Assembly (NCBI GenBank): GCA_028023455.1
Contig: JAQFVV010013084.1
Location: 131,001 to 195,000 of the forward strand
Length of the DNA stretch: 64,000 bases
Reading direction: 5' to 3'
Source of the DNA: Epiperipatus broadwayi
Lineage: Eukaryota > Onychophora > Udeonychophora > Euonychophora > Peripatidae
The translations under genes were made by a program, and so were the position numbers. Under the pieces are notes generated by a model. The model was given only the letters and a program-made list of their open reading frames with translations. It had not been told where the DNA came from and ran no database searches. How positions within the stretch are numbered: the first letter of the stretch is position 1; each line of letters opens with the position of its first letter. Positions 33,949-46,874 of this stretch are shown piece by piece.

Positions 33949-36900
33949 ATAAATTTCTATCACGGTAAACAATCACGCATGTGTGTGTGTGTGTGTAACA
34001 GATAAACATAATAATTTTATTAAAAGCGTTTATATTACATATATATTTTTATTCATGTAATTTTCATGTGAGAGTAAGTTTAAGAGAGTAATGTAAAAAT
34101 TGGCAAACAAAAGAGATGCTTTATTGTAAAGTCAGAAGAGATTTTTTTATTTTAACATAAGTTTATTTTGAAATCCACGTTACTTAAAATTTATCCTGCA
34201 AGTCTATTTTTAGCTTGAAATAGACTAAGACCAGCTCACTCAAATTTTATCTCGTTCATATTTTAAAATTAGAGGCACCACTGTTGACCGTTAGCAGACA
34301 TCCGGGGATTACCAGAGGCAGCCAAAATGAGTATAAATACCACTGCATTTTGTAGCTAAAGGACTCTGCATCTTATTTCTAAACATTGTTGTCAAGGTAA
34401 TCTACATCACTCACAATTTTAAAATGGATTGTGAGTAGAAAGAAAATTTGCTTCCCTGATCTCTCCAAGGTCGGACCCATGCCAAGGTACTCGTAAGACA
34501 TCACCTCATAAATGCTGCCAAAATGAACTATAAATTACATTAGGAAAGGTCATTAACCACTATTTTGGCAAAATTATATCAAATTAATTATATTTCTTCA
34601 AAATGAAATCAACACGTGTGTACCCAGCCATCAAATCGTCTAACAGAAAGGTAATTCCACGCTGCAATATAAACTCTAAAAACTTTCATCTAAATGTTTT
34701 ATTCAATCATAAACTGTAAAATTCAACCTCTAACTATATAAAGTTATTTTCCCTAAAGTATATCTTTTTAATATTTCCATTTTGTAGTCTTTATTTTCTT
34801 TAAAATGTAATTGCTTATTTTTCTATCAGTAATGCCAAACCGATTATTAACTGCTTAAACAATGACTTTCTTTTTGCTTTAATATATAAATTTTATTTGA
34901 TTTTCTAAACTCGATTGCTGGGTTTTCACTCTTACTGTCTTATTATTTTTAAATGCGGCAATTTTAATTTGATATTATGTTAATCATACCCATTTTAATA
35001 TGCTAATAATTCAATCTGGTGAATCAACCTTATCTTATTTTACTATTCCACCATTATGGAATTTTAAATCATATACTTAAGCTTTCTTACTAAATTATAA
35101 AAATTCACCCGGTTGAAAAATATTCCTAAACTGTTATTAATTTATATTATGCTATCCATTATCATTTCAAAAATATTATTAACTATTATTTCACGCTATT
35201 GATTAATATTAAGTAAATTTAATATTAAATAAATTGAAGTTCAGATCCTTACTTTTAGTTGATGATTCAGTATATAATTAGCCTGCCATCTAATGATAAT
35301 TTAAGTAAATAAATTTTCAAAGATATTAATATGCATTTAACGAAGGGAATTTTAATTTTCATTTTTTTTATTATTGATATGCTAAACAATGTTTTAGGCA
35401 AATTGTATGCCCTTTTTGGAATTGCTTATATTTTATCATTTCATTATGCAAGGCTTACTTACTCATTAAGGCCATAAAAAAATCAGTGTTAATACATACC
35501 TGAAAGCCTTCGCGGTGCATCCCAATGATAATGTTCATAAATCAAAATGTTGCTTTGTCATACTTTCCCTCATTACCAGAATCCTTAAAGCACATTTCTT
35601 GGCAGAGTGTGGAGGCCCCAACTCCTTCGGTTGTGTTTGGTTGCATAGGCTCTATTATGGGTTAACATTCGGAAAAACAGAACCATAGTATCTTGCTGAC
35701 CACTTCTTCGGATGCCATTTGTCACAAGCACAGATGAGCTCATCTATTTTTGTTCTCAAGTTGATGAAGCTTCTTGTCCTCCCAAATGTTATCATTCGGT
35801 CCACATGCTATCATTTATACTTCCTCATATATTTTATTTGTCTGTAAATCATAATGATATGATTTCCTAAGCCACTCCAAGTTCCTGTATGATAATATAA
35901 ATTTAGCTTACCCTATCACATGTTGTAGCTTATTAGCACTATCTGCCCTCTCATTAAACTGCTTTAAATACATTGAGAATTAACTTTAATAAGGCCTATA
36001 TAGGTCAGGTCATGTGACTGAATGTTGAGATAGTTATGCTCTTTCTTATTCCATATGTAAATCGTAAATGTTTAATACATTTTATAATTAACCTGTCGTT
36101 AATATAATTATGATGAAATCCATGTATAATTAAAATTCATTAGGTTATTTGTTATTCAAACTATCATAGTGTTCATGATAGAAGCCCATGTATATTTATT
36201 GAAATCCATTACACTCTTTGTTATTTAAAATATCATAGCATGAGTAATGGAAGCCCCATAAATTATATTTTAAATTAGCATATTAAGCTGCATCATTTCG
36301 ATCAATTACTTTCTCATTAATATGTGTATTTGATAATTGCATATCCATCAATCCTTAAGTTATGTTGCTTAGGTCAATATGGAATGCACACGTAAATATT
36401 GTGTGAAACCCAGATAGAGTCTTCTTTATGTGCAATCAGATTTATGACATGTTTAAGTCTCTATATCCATTTGCTCATATATTAATTTAATTGCATTATT
36501 AATATTGTTTTCAATAAACCCATAGTTAATAATTTATTCTTTGGACATTTTATTAATTCAAGCATACACATCTGTTACTATATTGCAACATCCTTTAGTT
36601 AATCATTAGATCTCTTGTGTCTCTGCTGACCTTCTGGGATGGGGATTGTTAGAATGTCATTTGCTATTGTCAGAAGTGTTGTTCATAATGTTATAGATTT
36701 GGGAAATAGGCAATAGGGCAGTGTTCATGAGTATTCCTGACCTGTGTATCTCACATATGATTGAACTCTAGGTACTTTTGCTTAGATGCTAATTCTTGTT
36801 AGATGAACATACAATTCTGACTGGTAAAAATGGAATATTTAAAAGAAAAGATAGTAAATGTTTTGCCTAATACTCATACATCATTTTATATTAGTAGCCA

Positions 36901-38220
36901 CCACTTTCAATAGGAATTGGCATAACTTAATTATACACTGCTTAGTGATTCTTTTAATGAGGAGATATGCTAATCCTCATGTTATAAACCTGAATGCTTT
37001 TCTCATATTAGGTTATGTTTTATTTCTTTAATAAATTATGTATTAAATTTATTCTTGTTTCATGTTATTTCTCATTCCTATTTCAATCCATTTCAATCTT
37101 AGTTAAATATATATATGTGATATAACTATATATGCATTAATTACCATTTATGAAAGTTATCTTTAATTTTGTGCTGGTAGCAATTAAATTAGTTAATATA
37201 ATTTTAAGTCCTGAGTCTCATGTTCCTCCTTACCCTAAGCTGGCCATGAAAGATGGGTATACTATGTGTAACTTCAAGTGTAGTCATTCATAGGGTCTTG
37301 AGTCATGGAGTAATGGCAAACAAGTTGATGTTTGGTTGGATTCGAGATGTGACAATTCTGGTCTGGTCAGCTTTGGTCTCTTTGTCTGGATTCTAGATTC
37401 TGTTATGCAAATGCACAAAACTTGACCATTACAAGGTTAACAATTTCTCTTGTAAAAATAACCTTAAATTTGCAGTAGGGGCATTCACTTTTATAATATT
37501 TGATTTAGTAATTGCTGCCAGTCATCTATGACTGACTGGAAAATGGAGTTTGGTGGCTAAAGCTCTATCATTTGCCAGCTCTCCTTTTGAGAGAATGGTA
37601 TATGGAAATGGAAGTATGGAGAGACCAGTTAAACTGCTAAGACATCAGGAATGAATCAGCCCAACTGAGAATGATGGTCATCAGCTACAGAGAAGCCTCA
37701 ATAAAGAAGATGTGGTAACAATTTTACCCACAGAGCTCTTTAAAATAACTAATAAATTATCTCAAAGTTAAGCTAGCCTCTAATCTATTATGTGCACAAA
37801 CTTCTAAACTATAATGTTTTAATAATTAAAACTGATTTAAACTGTAAAATATGATTTAAAATTCTGATAAAATAGTATCTGTAAACTTGCCTATTTATTA
37901 AATTAAAATCTGAAATTCTAAATGCTTGTTAAATAATAACTTATTCAGTTATTATTGTGTCACTTGCTAATCTGCAGTTATGCATTCCTTATTTGTTTTA
38001 TATATGTTTATTTGATAACTTATGCTATACCCAGTTCACAACAGAGATTGATTCTATAAAGTTTATGGGAAAGATGATTAGAGGCTCTTTCATAATTCAT
38101 TAATTCTGCTCTTTAGCACACAAATATAAAACTCTGCTCTGAAAACCTAAATATATTGGTTAAGATATTATGTTTAGCTTATTATTATTGTTGCTGTTAG
38201 AACTGAGTTTTCAAGTTAAT
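33949..38220. other. AT-rich stretch without a recognisable gene
   Basis: No coding region recognised. A short (GT)n lies at about 33980-33996. GAGTATAAATACC at about 34330 resembles a TATA box but no partner features follow. GC-richer patches (35500-35850, 37200-37720) may be old repeats; part of 37720-37850 loosely resembles 22030-22140. Confidence 0.5.
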
Positions 38221-38234
38221 AAAATAATTAGTTA
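38221..38234. repeat. 14-bp target-site duplication, left copy
   Basis: AAAATAATTAGTTA, identical to 40148-40161. Its length fits endonuclease-primed retroposition. Confidence 0.85.
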
Positions 38235-38286
38235 TATATAGAGTAAGTTAAAAACAAACTCTTATGAAGCTTCAAAAATACCCTCA

Positions 38287-38328
38287 ACCTCAGACTGTGG
38301 TTTCTGCCTCTAGGATCATCAGTGAGGT
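38287..38328 (-). ncRNA. Hammerhead ribozyme 1 (type I, stem II damaged)
   Basis: On the minus strand: stem I ACCTCA/TGAGGT, core CTGATGA, GAAAC and GTC are intact. Stem III has a CACA loop. Stem II reads TCC..GCA instead of TGC..GCA, so it can pair only by shifting; activity is probably reduced. Confidence 0.8.
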
Positions 38329-38655
38329 GCTAGGGAATAAAAATACTAGAACTATTCCAGCATTTTATCAATGCCTAACTATTGAGAAGAAAATCTGAAA
38401 CTTTCAGACATTTAAATGTCCAAAAATCCAGCTATCTAACTCAAATAGCAGTATGGGACTGAACTAAGTTCAGATACACCATATATTAATAGCTCTAGCA
38501 ATATAAAATCGCCAAAGCATTAATAGCAAAAAACTAAAATTAAATTGATAAAAAATCAAGTCAGATGACCTAATTTTAATAAAGCTCCTATTTACAAATG
38601 TTATATATAGAGTAAGTTAAAAACAAACTCTTATGAAGCTTCAAAAATACCCTCA

Positions 38656-38697
38656 ACCTCAGACTGCAGTTTCTGCCTCTAGCATCATCAGTGAGGT
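38656..38697 (-). ncRNA. Hammerhead ribozyme 2 (type I)
   Basis: All parts are present: stem I ACCTCA with TGAGGT; core CTGATGA; stem II TGC-TAGAG-GCA; GAAA; stem III of two pairs (A-U, C-G) closed by TGCA; and GTC with cleavage expected after the C. A further CCCT/AGGG pairing outside an internal loop extends stem I, as in natural hammerheads with loop contacts. Confidence 0.9.
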
Positions 38698-39024
38698 GCT
38701 AGGGAATAAAAATACTAGAACTAGTCCAGCATTTTATCAATGCCTAACTATTGAGAAGAAAATCTGAAACTTTCAGACATTTAAATGTCCAAAAATCCAG
38801 CTATCTAACTCAAATAGCAGTATGGGACTGAACTAAGTTCAGATACACCATATATTAATAGCTCTAGCAATATAAAATCGCCAAAGCATTAATATCAAAA
38901 AACTAAAATTAAATTGATAAAAAATCAAGTCAGATGACCTAATTTTAATAAAGCTCCTATTTACAAATGTTATATATAGAGTAAGTTAAAAACAAACTCT
39001 TATGAAGCTTCAAAAATACCCTCA

Positions 39025-39066
39025 ACCTCAGACCACGGTTTCTGCCTCTAGCATCATCAGTGAGGT
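39025..39066 (-). ncRNA. Hammerhead ribozyme 3 (type I)
   Basis: Same as ribozyme 2 with CGTG as the stem III loop. All core residues are intact. It lies nearest the inversion point on the minus arm. Confidence 0.9.
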
Positions 39067-39257
39067 GCTAGGGAATAAAAATACTAGAACTAGTCCAGCA
39101 TTTTATCAATTCCTAACTATTGTTCAGTCCCATACTGCTATTTGAGTTAGATAGCTGGATTTTTGGACATTTAAATGTCTGAAAGTTTCAGATTTTCTTC
39201 TCAATAGTTAGGCATTGATAAAATGCTGGACTAGTTCTAGTATTTTTATTCCCTAGC

Positions 39258-39299
39258 ACCTCACTGATGATGCTAGAAGCAGAAACCATGGTCTGAGGT
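39258..39299 (+). ncRNA. Hammerhead ribozyme 4 (type I)
   Basis: First copy on the plus arm. Core intact; stem II loop TAGAA instead of TAGAG; stem III loop CATG. Confidence 0.9.
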
Positions 39300-39626
39300 T
39301 GAGGGTATTTTTGAAGCTTCATAAGAGTTTGTTTTTAACTTACTCTATATATAACATTTGTAAATAGGAGCTTTATTAAAATTAGGTCATCTGACTTGAT
39401 TTTTTATCAATTTAATTTTAGTTTTTTGCTATTAATGCTTTGGCGATTTTATATTGCTAGAGCTATTAATATATGGTGTATCTGAACTTAGTTCAGTCCC
39501 ATACTGCTATTTGAGTTAGAGAGCTGGATTTTTGGACATTTAAATGTCTGAAAGTTTCAGATTTTCTTCTCAATAGTTAGGCATTGATAAAATGCTGGAC
39601 TAGTTCTAGTATTTTCATTCCCTAGC

Positions 39627-39668
39627 ACCTCACTGATGATGCTAGAGGCAGAAACCGCGGTCTGAGGT
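39627..39668 (+). ncRNA. Hammerhead ribozyme 5 (type I)
   Basis: Core intact, stem II TGC-TAGAG-GCA, stem III loop CGCG, GTC cleavage site, stem I ACCTCA/TGAGGT. It lies exactly 369 bases after ribozyme 4. Confidence 0.9.
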
Positions 39669-39995
39669 TGAGGGTATTTTTGAAGCTTCATAAGAGTTTG
39701 TTTTTAACTTACTCTATATATAACATTTGTAAATAGGAGCTTTATTAAAATTAGGTCATCTGACTTGATTTTTTATCAATTTAATTTTAGTTTTTTGCTA
39801 TTAATGCTTTGGTGATTTTATATTGCTAGAGCTATTAATATATGGTGTATCTGAACTTAGTTCAGTCCCATACTGCTATTTGAGTTAGATAGCTGGATTT
39901 TTGGACATTTAAATGTCTGAACATTTCAGATTTTCTTCTCAATAGTTAGGCATTGATAAAATGCTGGACTAGTTCTAGTATTTTTATTCCCTAAC

Positions 39996-40037
39996 ACCTC
40001 AATGATGATGCTAGAGGCAGAAACCACAGTCTGAGGT
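39996..40037 (+). ncRNA. Hammerhead ribozyme 6, core mutated
   Basis: CTGATGA has become ATGATGA. The changed base is C3 of the core, needed for catalysis, so this copy should be inactive although all stems remain. Stem III loop CACA. It is the last copy before the right TSD. Confidence 0.85.
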
Positions 40038-40147
40038 TGAGGGTATTTTTGAAGCTTCATAAGAGTTTGTTTTTAACTTACGTCTATATATAACATTTGT
40101 AAATAGGAGCTTTATTAAAATTAGGTCATCTGACTTAATTTTTTATC

Positions 40148-40161
40148 AAAATAATTAGTTA
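40148..40161. repeat. 14-bp target-site duplication, right copy
   Basis: AAAATAATTAGTTA, identical to the left copy. Confidence 0.85.
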
Positions 40162-42523
40162 ATAAATGCAAGAATGAGTTATAAAGCATATTATATGTAT
40201 TGCTTAAGTCCCAGATATGCTTTACCTCTCTTTTTAGTTACATTATAAACTGTGCAGATTTACTAGTAAGTTAGATTATTTTAAGTATCCCTTTGGCATG
40301 TTTTAAAGATGCTAATTATGAACTGGCACAGAATAGTTTCACATGAAACTATAAAATTTTGTGTATCTTAAGTTATTAATTAATAATATATTTAGCATGG
40401 CAAATGTGTCTTTAGGGAGCACCTATGTGTATTTATGCCTTGCTGTATGTTTCTTATATGAATGGGCTTCTGATTTTAATGGCCACCCCATGAGGGTTCA
40501 GATTGTTTTTATAAACTGCTTTTATCACTGAACTATATCACCAATTTATTCACAGCAAGTCATATGGTCCATGGAACCAAGTAGTTGGAACTGAATCCCC
40601 TCAGTAACTACATATTTGAGACACACACATCTCTAGTAATATAATATAATGGTCAGAATCCCACTCATACACTGCAGAATTCAAACACAGACCTGAAACT
40701 CAACACTCTAGGAGGGTTGCCTTTTAGAAATCCTAAGTTTGAATCTAAAGTCTCTTCTCCACAGTGCCATCTACACGATTATGAATCTGATGTTACTAAT
40801 AGCATAGTTTCTTGTTGGTGCCAGTGGTCAGCAAGAAGCAAGAGACTCTATATTAAACATAAAATTAAGTTAGCTAACTAAACACTATGGATCATACAGA
40901 ATATATATAAAATGAAAAAAAACCAGGGTAATGTTGTGGATCACAGAAAATAAATAAATACATTTAAGCTAATTATTATTTAAATACAGTTTATTAATTA
41001 GCCATATAAAATGGCTTTGTCTGAATAAGCCAGACTGGGCCATCAAATCATTAAAAGAAACATATTTAAATAGATATAATCAAATGTCATTTACATTAAT
41101 GGCTGGTTAATTTATACAATCATTCTATACCTTGAGTCAAGGCATGATGAAATTATAATAATGCACATAAACAAATATACAATTATAAAAGAAAGGTTAA
41201 TTCACAGATGCAAAGCCTATGGTGAATATGATAAGTGTTGCTTAAATCAATTATATTTTAAAATCTAACACAAGAACTTATATTGATTTTTAGAATGGTG
41301 CAGACAAAAGCTCATTGAGCTAGAGGCATGGAAGTGGTTAAGAAGCAGGTAATTGAATAAAATATCATTTAAATATAACAAAGGAATAGTGGCACTAGTG
41401 GAGGCTTAATATATAGAATGGAGTACAGTACTTTGCTTTGTGAAATAAAATAAAATAAATACTAAAATGAAAATAGACAGGATGACATTTTCTTAGGGAC
41501 CCCATAGAAGTTTAATCACAAATAGCCCAACCATGGCCTATTACCATTAACTCCGTTACTGGGTGAGTGAAGCATCCTACTCCGGGTATGGCTTCCAGCT
41601 CATACAAGATCTGGAAGTTGCAAGGATAAATGGGAAAGGTCTGAGCCATAATCCCTGTATAAACAAAGCAAAGTCTCAACATTCTATATGCCTACCCTAG
41701 TAACATACAATATAAATACAACAAATATGTAAAATAGATAACTGAACAAGTAAAGGTGCTTAACCAATTCCTATATTTTTCAAGATGATCCCCACATTTG
41801 TGACCTCAATTTTGCAGTTCCTAAACTGGCATTATAAATACAATGTTATTTGAAAATAATAAAATGGAATGGAATGCATGATTAAAAGGGGATTAATAAA
41901 GTAATATGCAATCATGCATTTCTATTATTATAAAATCTACTTATCAATCTCATGTGTATCCTCATGTTATATATGTAACAGAAAAATATGAAATATACCT
42001 TTCACACATGTATATATTTAATATCAAACAATATTAAATATCGTACTTTCTTTTCAAAAATAAAAAAAAGAACGAATAAATAAAAGGATCTAACCAAGGA
42101 GGAAAGATAAGGTCATAATTTATTAATGTAATAAAATGAAAGAAAGGGAAATATAATCGAAACGATTCTTATCGTTTACCCTCCAAAGTTGATATTTTAA
42201 AAAAAAACAAGAAATATTTTAAATGTAAAAAATATTGAAATCGTCTATTTGGCTTAAGATCAAAAAATGAAAGAGGAAATATGAACGAAATAAGAACTAA
42301 AAAATGATTTATAAGAAAAGGTAAAAATTTGATGAGTTTAAATAAGATTAAAATAGAATTTAAAACATGACAAAAGATAAGGATCTATTCCATAATTATT
42401 TTGTACATGTCCTAGGTGTGTTATTTATGGACTGTGCAAATGAACTTTATATTCCCATCTAAAGAAGATTTAATTTTTTTTTTTAGTATATGATAGATAG
42501 GTAGACCAATTACTTGTCTTATA
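40162..42523. other. AT-rich stretch without a recognisable gene
   Basis: No coding region or RNA gene supported. The GC-richer part at 40430-40800 may be an old repeat; on the minus strand ATAGTTCAGTGATAAAAGC near 40525 looks like a tRNA A box, but no B box follows at the right distance. Confidence 0.5.
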
Positions 42524-42707
<184 letters not shown>

Positions 42708-45700
42708 TCTTTTGCTTCAAGATCGTCTTGGATAAATATAATATGATGAAATATTATACTGGGTAATTATTCATTATTTTGATATAATTTTTATTGTATT
42801 TCTATAGGTGGATATTAGTGATTGAAATATTGGTTTGCTATTAGCAAGCTAACAGCTAACTTTAAGAAGGGGCATAAAATTATTTTATCTTTTTGTTTTC
42901 AGAAATTATGTGGTCCATAATTATTTTGCTTTGAATTTAAATAATTTGTAGTTTGTCACAAATCGAAACTTTATTTCATTCATTAGTTAATGTTAAATAC
43001 ACAGAACTGTTGTTTTACCTTTGTTTTGCTAGAAAGGATGAGGTTTATTTAGTAGTAATTATTAGATTTCAGATTTAAAATATTTATAATTTATCAGGAA
43101 TGAGAAATTTGTTTTTCTTAATTTATTAATGAATGTCATTATAGTATTTACATATTGAATATGATTTGAAATTATTTTGTGTGTTATTATGCATGTGTAC
43201 CTGTCTTTTGTTTAATTCATTTATATAATTGTTGGATCAAAAGTTGATTGACTTACTTTTTGAATTAGTTTCAGATGATGTGATATGCCAAAAAAAGTGG
43301 AAGGATTAAGAATTTATCTAAGAGTGAATTTATTTTTTATGCTTAGATTAAAATGTATTTAGTGATTGTGGAGAAAGAAATCGTTTAAAATATATATTGT
43401 ATTGAGAAAACTCTCCCTTTGTTTATTGAAATACTTGTCATGAGTGGATTATATTTTCCTGATTAAGCAATTCCATATTATGATGATTATATTATGTGGA
43501 GTAAAGTAGTGTATTTCTCTTGTTTTTTGGTGATGAGACAAAGTCCACATCAGTATCTAAAGCTCTGAGTAAGGTTAGGGAGTTACTGTATTTTGTTTTT
43601 TAAATGATTAGAGTTAAGAAAGCCTTCTTGTCCCTCATGTTTACATTTGGAATGTTTTCCTTTCATTTATTCATAGCTGAGTATAATGTTGTTTGCTAAT
43701 AAAAAATAAAAGTAAGATTGATTTTTTTATACAACATCTAAAGTAAAATTGGTGCTAAATCTTTGTTGGTATATGGCTATCATCCGAATTATATTTTATC
43801 TTAATTTCATAAGTAAACTGATGGGATATAGCTGTGTTAGTTATGTTATATCAGGTAGCACAATACAGATGCATGTGCTAAATATGATTAAACCTGAAGA
43901 TATGGTGAAAATCTATCACTGATTTTTCTAAGTCTGAATCATTGTTTCAAATCATGTCATACCACTTATTTTGTTTTATATCATCAAATTTTCAGAATGA
44001 CTCATCCTCATTTTGAATGAGCAAGCAAAATGAAAGAAAGTGTAGCTATTTAATAGAATTATTTAATTGATTTATGAAGGATAGCATGACCTTTAACTCA
44101 TATGTTTAAATCAATATTGCATTATTTTAATGTTTAACTACCCCAGTGTTGATTTGGTTGACTAATAGCATGTGTATATTTTAAGCAAGAGTACAAGAAA
44201 TTTTATTTCATATTTAATTATTTCAGTATCAGTATTAATAAATGTTTCTTTTCATAAACATATCAGAATTGACTGATAATTTGTATAGGTTTGAAATAAA
44301 CATACAAAGAATTTTAATTTTATATTTAATTATTTCAGTGTTAGTGTTAATGAATGTTCTTTTTTCATTAGCATATTAAAATTGACTGATAGCTTGTATA
44401 TGTTTGGAATAAAATACAAGGAAGTTTATTTTAATGTTAATTACTCTAATGTTCGTCTTTTCAGTCATTAATATTGAAATTATCCAAAACATGTACATGT
44501 GTAAAGTAGAAATACAAAATGTTTATTTAGCCATATCAGGTAATAAATGTTTTATTTATTTAAAAACATTCTTCAGAGTTATTCTTTGGCATGCATTCAT
44601 GTTTCATGTTTTCACTCATATATACACACATATTCCATATGATATAGTTGCACTATTCTATAAATTTAATGATGAATATGTTCAGATCTGATAATATTGT
44701 TTCCTCAATCCAAACACTATGTGAAATGCTTGACTATTTGATGATTCTTTGGAAAAATTTTACCACTCAGTTATTATTTACATAATGATATGAAATCAAA
44801 ATGTATGCTATTTCTTCCATTGTTTAACTACTACTATTTTGTTAAAATAATACTTAATTTATGTCAGTACTTTTATGATAGTAATTAGTAGTTATTGTAG
44901 AGTATAAATTTAAAAATAAGCCATATAATAAATTCTCTGAGATATTTCTTTATCATTTTAAATTAGATATCAATATAGTTATTTATTTTAAATTATTGTA
45001 CCATAAAAGTTCAGTAGTGTTATATTTTGTTTTTATTTAATTTTAACTTACCATAGAGTAGAGTTAATTATTACTATATCTTTATTCTATTAATTTAAAC
45101 CTATCATTAGTAAACATTGTGTATTGCATTTAGATGATGGGAGGAGATGCAATTAAATTATAACTTGTTAATTTAAATGGTGGAACATTACCAAATTCAA
45201 CTACTTATTTATTGTAAAACGCAATAGATATTTTACTCCTATTAATTCATAATGTTCCTTCCTATGTTTAGTATGCATTTTACACCTTATAGCTTTTACC
45301 AAGCTAAGCTATAGTAGGACAGCATTGTAAGAGTCTCAATAGTAATTTGAAGCAGGATCAGATGAGTAGTTTATTCAATTATCAATAGAATTGGCACCTG
45401 GGTATTTGTTAATAGAAAAAAAAGGAATAGTGTTGGGGGAGGGTTACAGTATATCTATTAATGGTATGGAATGATTTAGGAAAGAAGGGATCAACTTGGG
45501 AAGATGGGAACACATATTCACCACATGGTCACAATAATCAAAGATTACATTAAATATAAATATCTAGCTAAAAGATATACTTTGAATATAAATAAAGAGT
45601 CAGCATAAACAAAAACATAAAGTATAATAAGTATCAATAATATTAAACCAATTAAATCAAAACAAATCATTAATCAGCAAAAAATAGTCACCAATCAACA

Positions 45701-46689
45701 TCCAGTCTTGTGATAGATTTAAAAAGGGTCCACTATAGATAGGCTAATTATTTAGCCACAACCAAACAGTGCAGAAATAACATGAAACATGGAATGCATA
45801 TGCTAAAGTGCTAATTCACTGGTCATAATAAATAAAATAATGCTGAGATGTAAAACCAGACTAATTATAAATATAGTTTTTAATAAAAACATATAATATA
45901 GTGCACTGACATTAAAGGTTATGACTTTGTGTCATCCAAGATTATCATCTGCATATTCAAACACTAACACAAACCCTACATTTGTAGAACTAACCATTAT
46001 GATCTGGACTAGCTTAAAAAGGCAAGAACTTCATGAAATGTTACTGTGAGAAAGAGATAAATACATATAACAACTTATTCTAATTAATTATAAAATGACT
46101 TAACTGTGATAATTTAGATCAATCTCTCAAACTTTAAGCTGTATTAAAATCATGACACACATCACCACCAATTACTTTAAAAAACAGATGAAGAAATAAA
46201 AACTTTAAGGCTAGAATATTTTAAGCAGTTATTGAATACACTGATTAAGAATAAATAAAATTTTTAAAATGACATGATAATATGAAATTTTAATTTTATA
46301 AACTTTTACCAAAAATAGTTTTATAAAAAATATAATTACCTAAATGCCTTTTATTCATTAAATTAAGTAACATTTGCTTTCATTAAATTATTTATTTAAA
46401 TAATAAAAGATGAAAAAAGATTTTTTTAAATTTGCTTAATCTTTTGTACATAATTTTGGAGAAGAAAATAAATAAATGAAATGTCAAACACGTTTCAAAA
46501 GAAAATTTTTAATGTAATAAAAGTTATATTTTCTAAATATCTCTCTTCATAGTTTTAAAAAAAATTAAATGGTTTACAAAAACATGTTCCACAAAAAATA
46601 TTAAATTAATGAAATTATTCAAAATTATCAATTATTACTTTTGTAACATTTTGATTATTTATTCATTGCACAGTAATCCTCTAATTAAA
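42708..46689. other. AT-rich stretch without a recognisable gene
   Basis: No gene found. At about 44190-44500 a unit of about 112 bases (ACAA..AATTTTATTT..TATTTAATTATTTCAGT..) is repeated three times with clear divergence. Confidence 0.5.
44193..44520. repeat. Diverged tandem repeat, about 112 bp x 3
   Basis: Unit starts at about 44193, 44305 and 44417 share ACAA(G/A)GAA.TTT, then ATTTAATTATTTCAGT, then a TTGACTGATA segment. An 85-codon frame at 44434-44691 overlaps it and looks non-coding. Confidence 0.6.
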
Positions 46690-46795
46690 AAAGAAAATGC
46701 CTTTTTAACATGTGCATTAAACATTTGTATAAGAGCCAAATGATGTAGTATTTGACTGTAGAAAAAACTCTTAAACCTCAATATAAGATAGGAAC

Positions 46796-46800
<5 letters not shown>
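46690..46800 (+). repeat. Inverted repeat partner of 55378-55490
   Basis: Read in reverse complement this matches 55378-55490 (AGTTCCTATCTT.., CTATAGTCAAA.., CTACATCATTT, TTATACAAA, GCACATGT, AGGCATT) with moderate divergence. The pair brackets copy B but is older than it, so it is probably another dispersed repeat. Confidence 0.6.
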
Positions 46801-46839
<39 letters not shown>

Positions 46840-46856
46840 GTTCCTATCTTATATTG
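46779..46856. repeat. Perfect hairpin around an (AT)n tract
   Basis: 22-base arms (46779-46800 and 46835-46856), perfectly complementary, enclose an AT run. As RNA or single-stranded DNA it would form a very long stem, since the AT run itself can fold on. Confidence 0.85.
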
Positions 46857-46874
46857 CTTTGTATATATATATAT

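Larger units (their letters stand above)
38235..40147. mobile_element. Retrozyme-like array: 369-bp repeats with hammerhead ribozymes, head to head
   Basis: About 5.2 copies of a 369-bp unit. The left part (38235-39121) is on the minus strand and the right part (39122-40147) on the plus strand, so the 5' ends meet in the middle. Every unit that reaches the site contains a type I hammerhead ribozyme; spacing between neighbours in the same orientation is 369 bases each time. There is no ORF. A perfect 14-bp TSD brackets the whole array, so it arrived in one event. Non-coding tandem repeats of a few hundred bases with type I hammerheads that yield small circular RNAs are known in animals as retrozymes. 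The array fits reverse transcription of a multimeric or circular RNA with a 5' inversion, as in LINE twin priming. The supplier of RT is unknown; PLEs are candidates. Confidence 0.85.

Noticed and set aside
38235-40147. The regular repeats as a CRISPR array or ordinary satellite
   Set aside because: Units are long, without spacers, in a eukaryotic context, carry ribozymes and are bounded by a TSD.
44434-44691. An 85-codon ORF
   Set aside because: Overlaps a diverged tandem repeat, with AT-driven composition and no recognisable motif.
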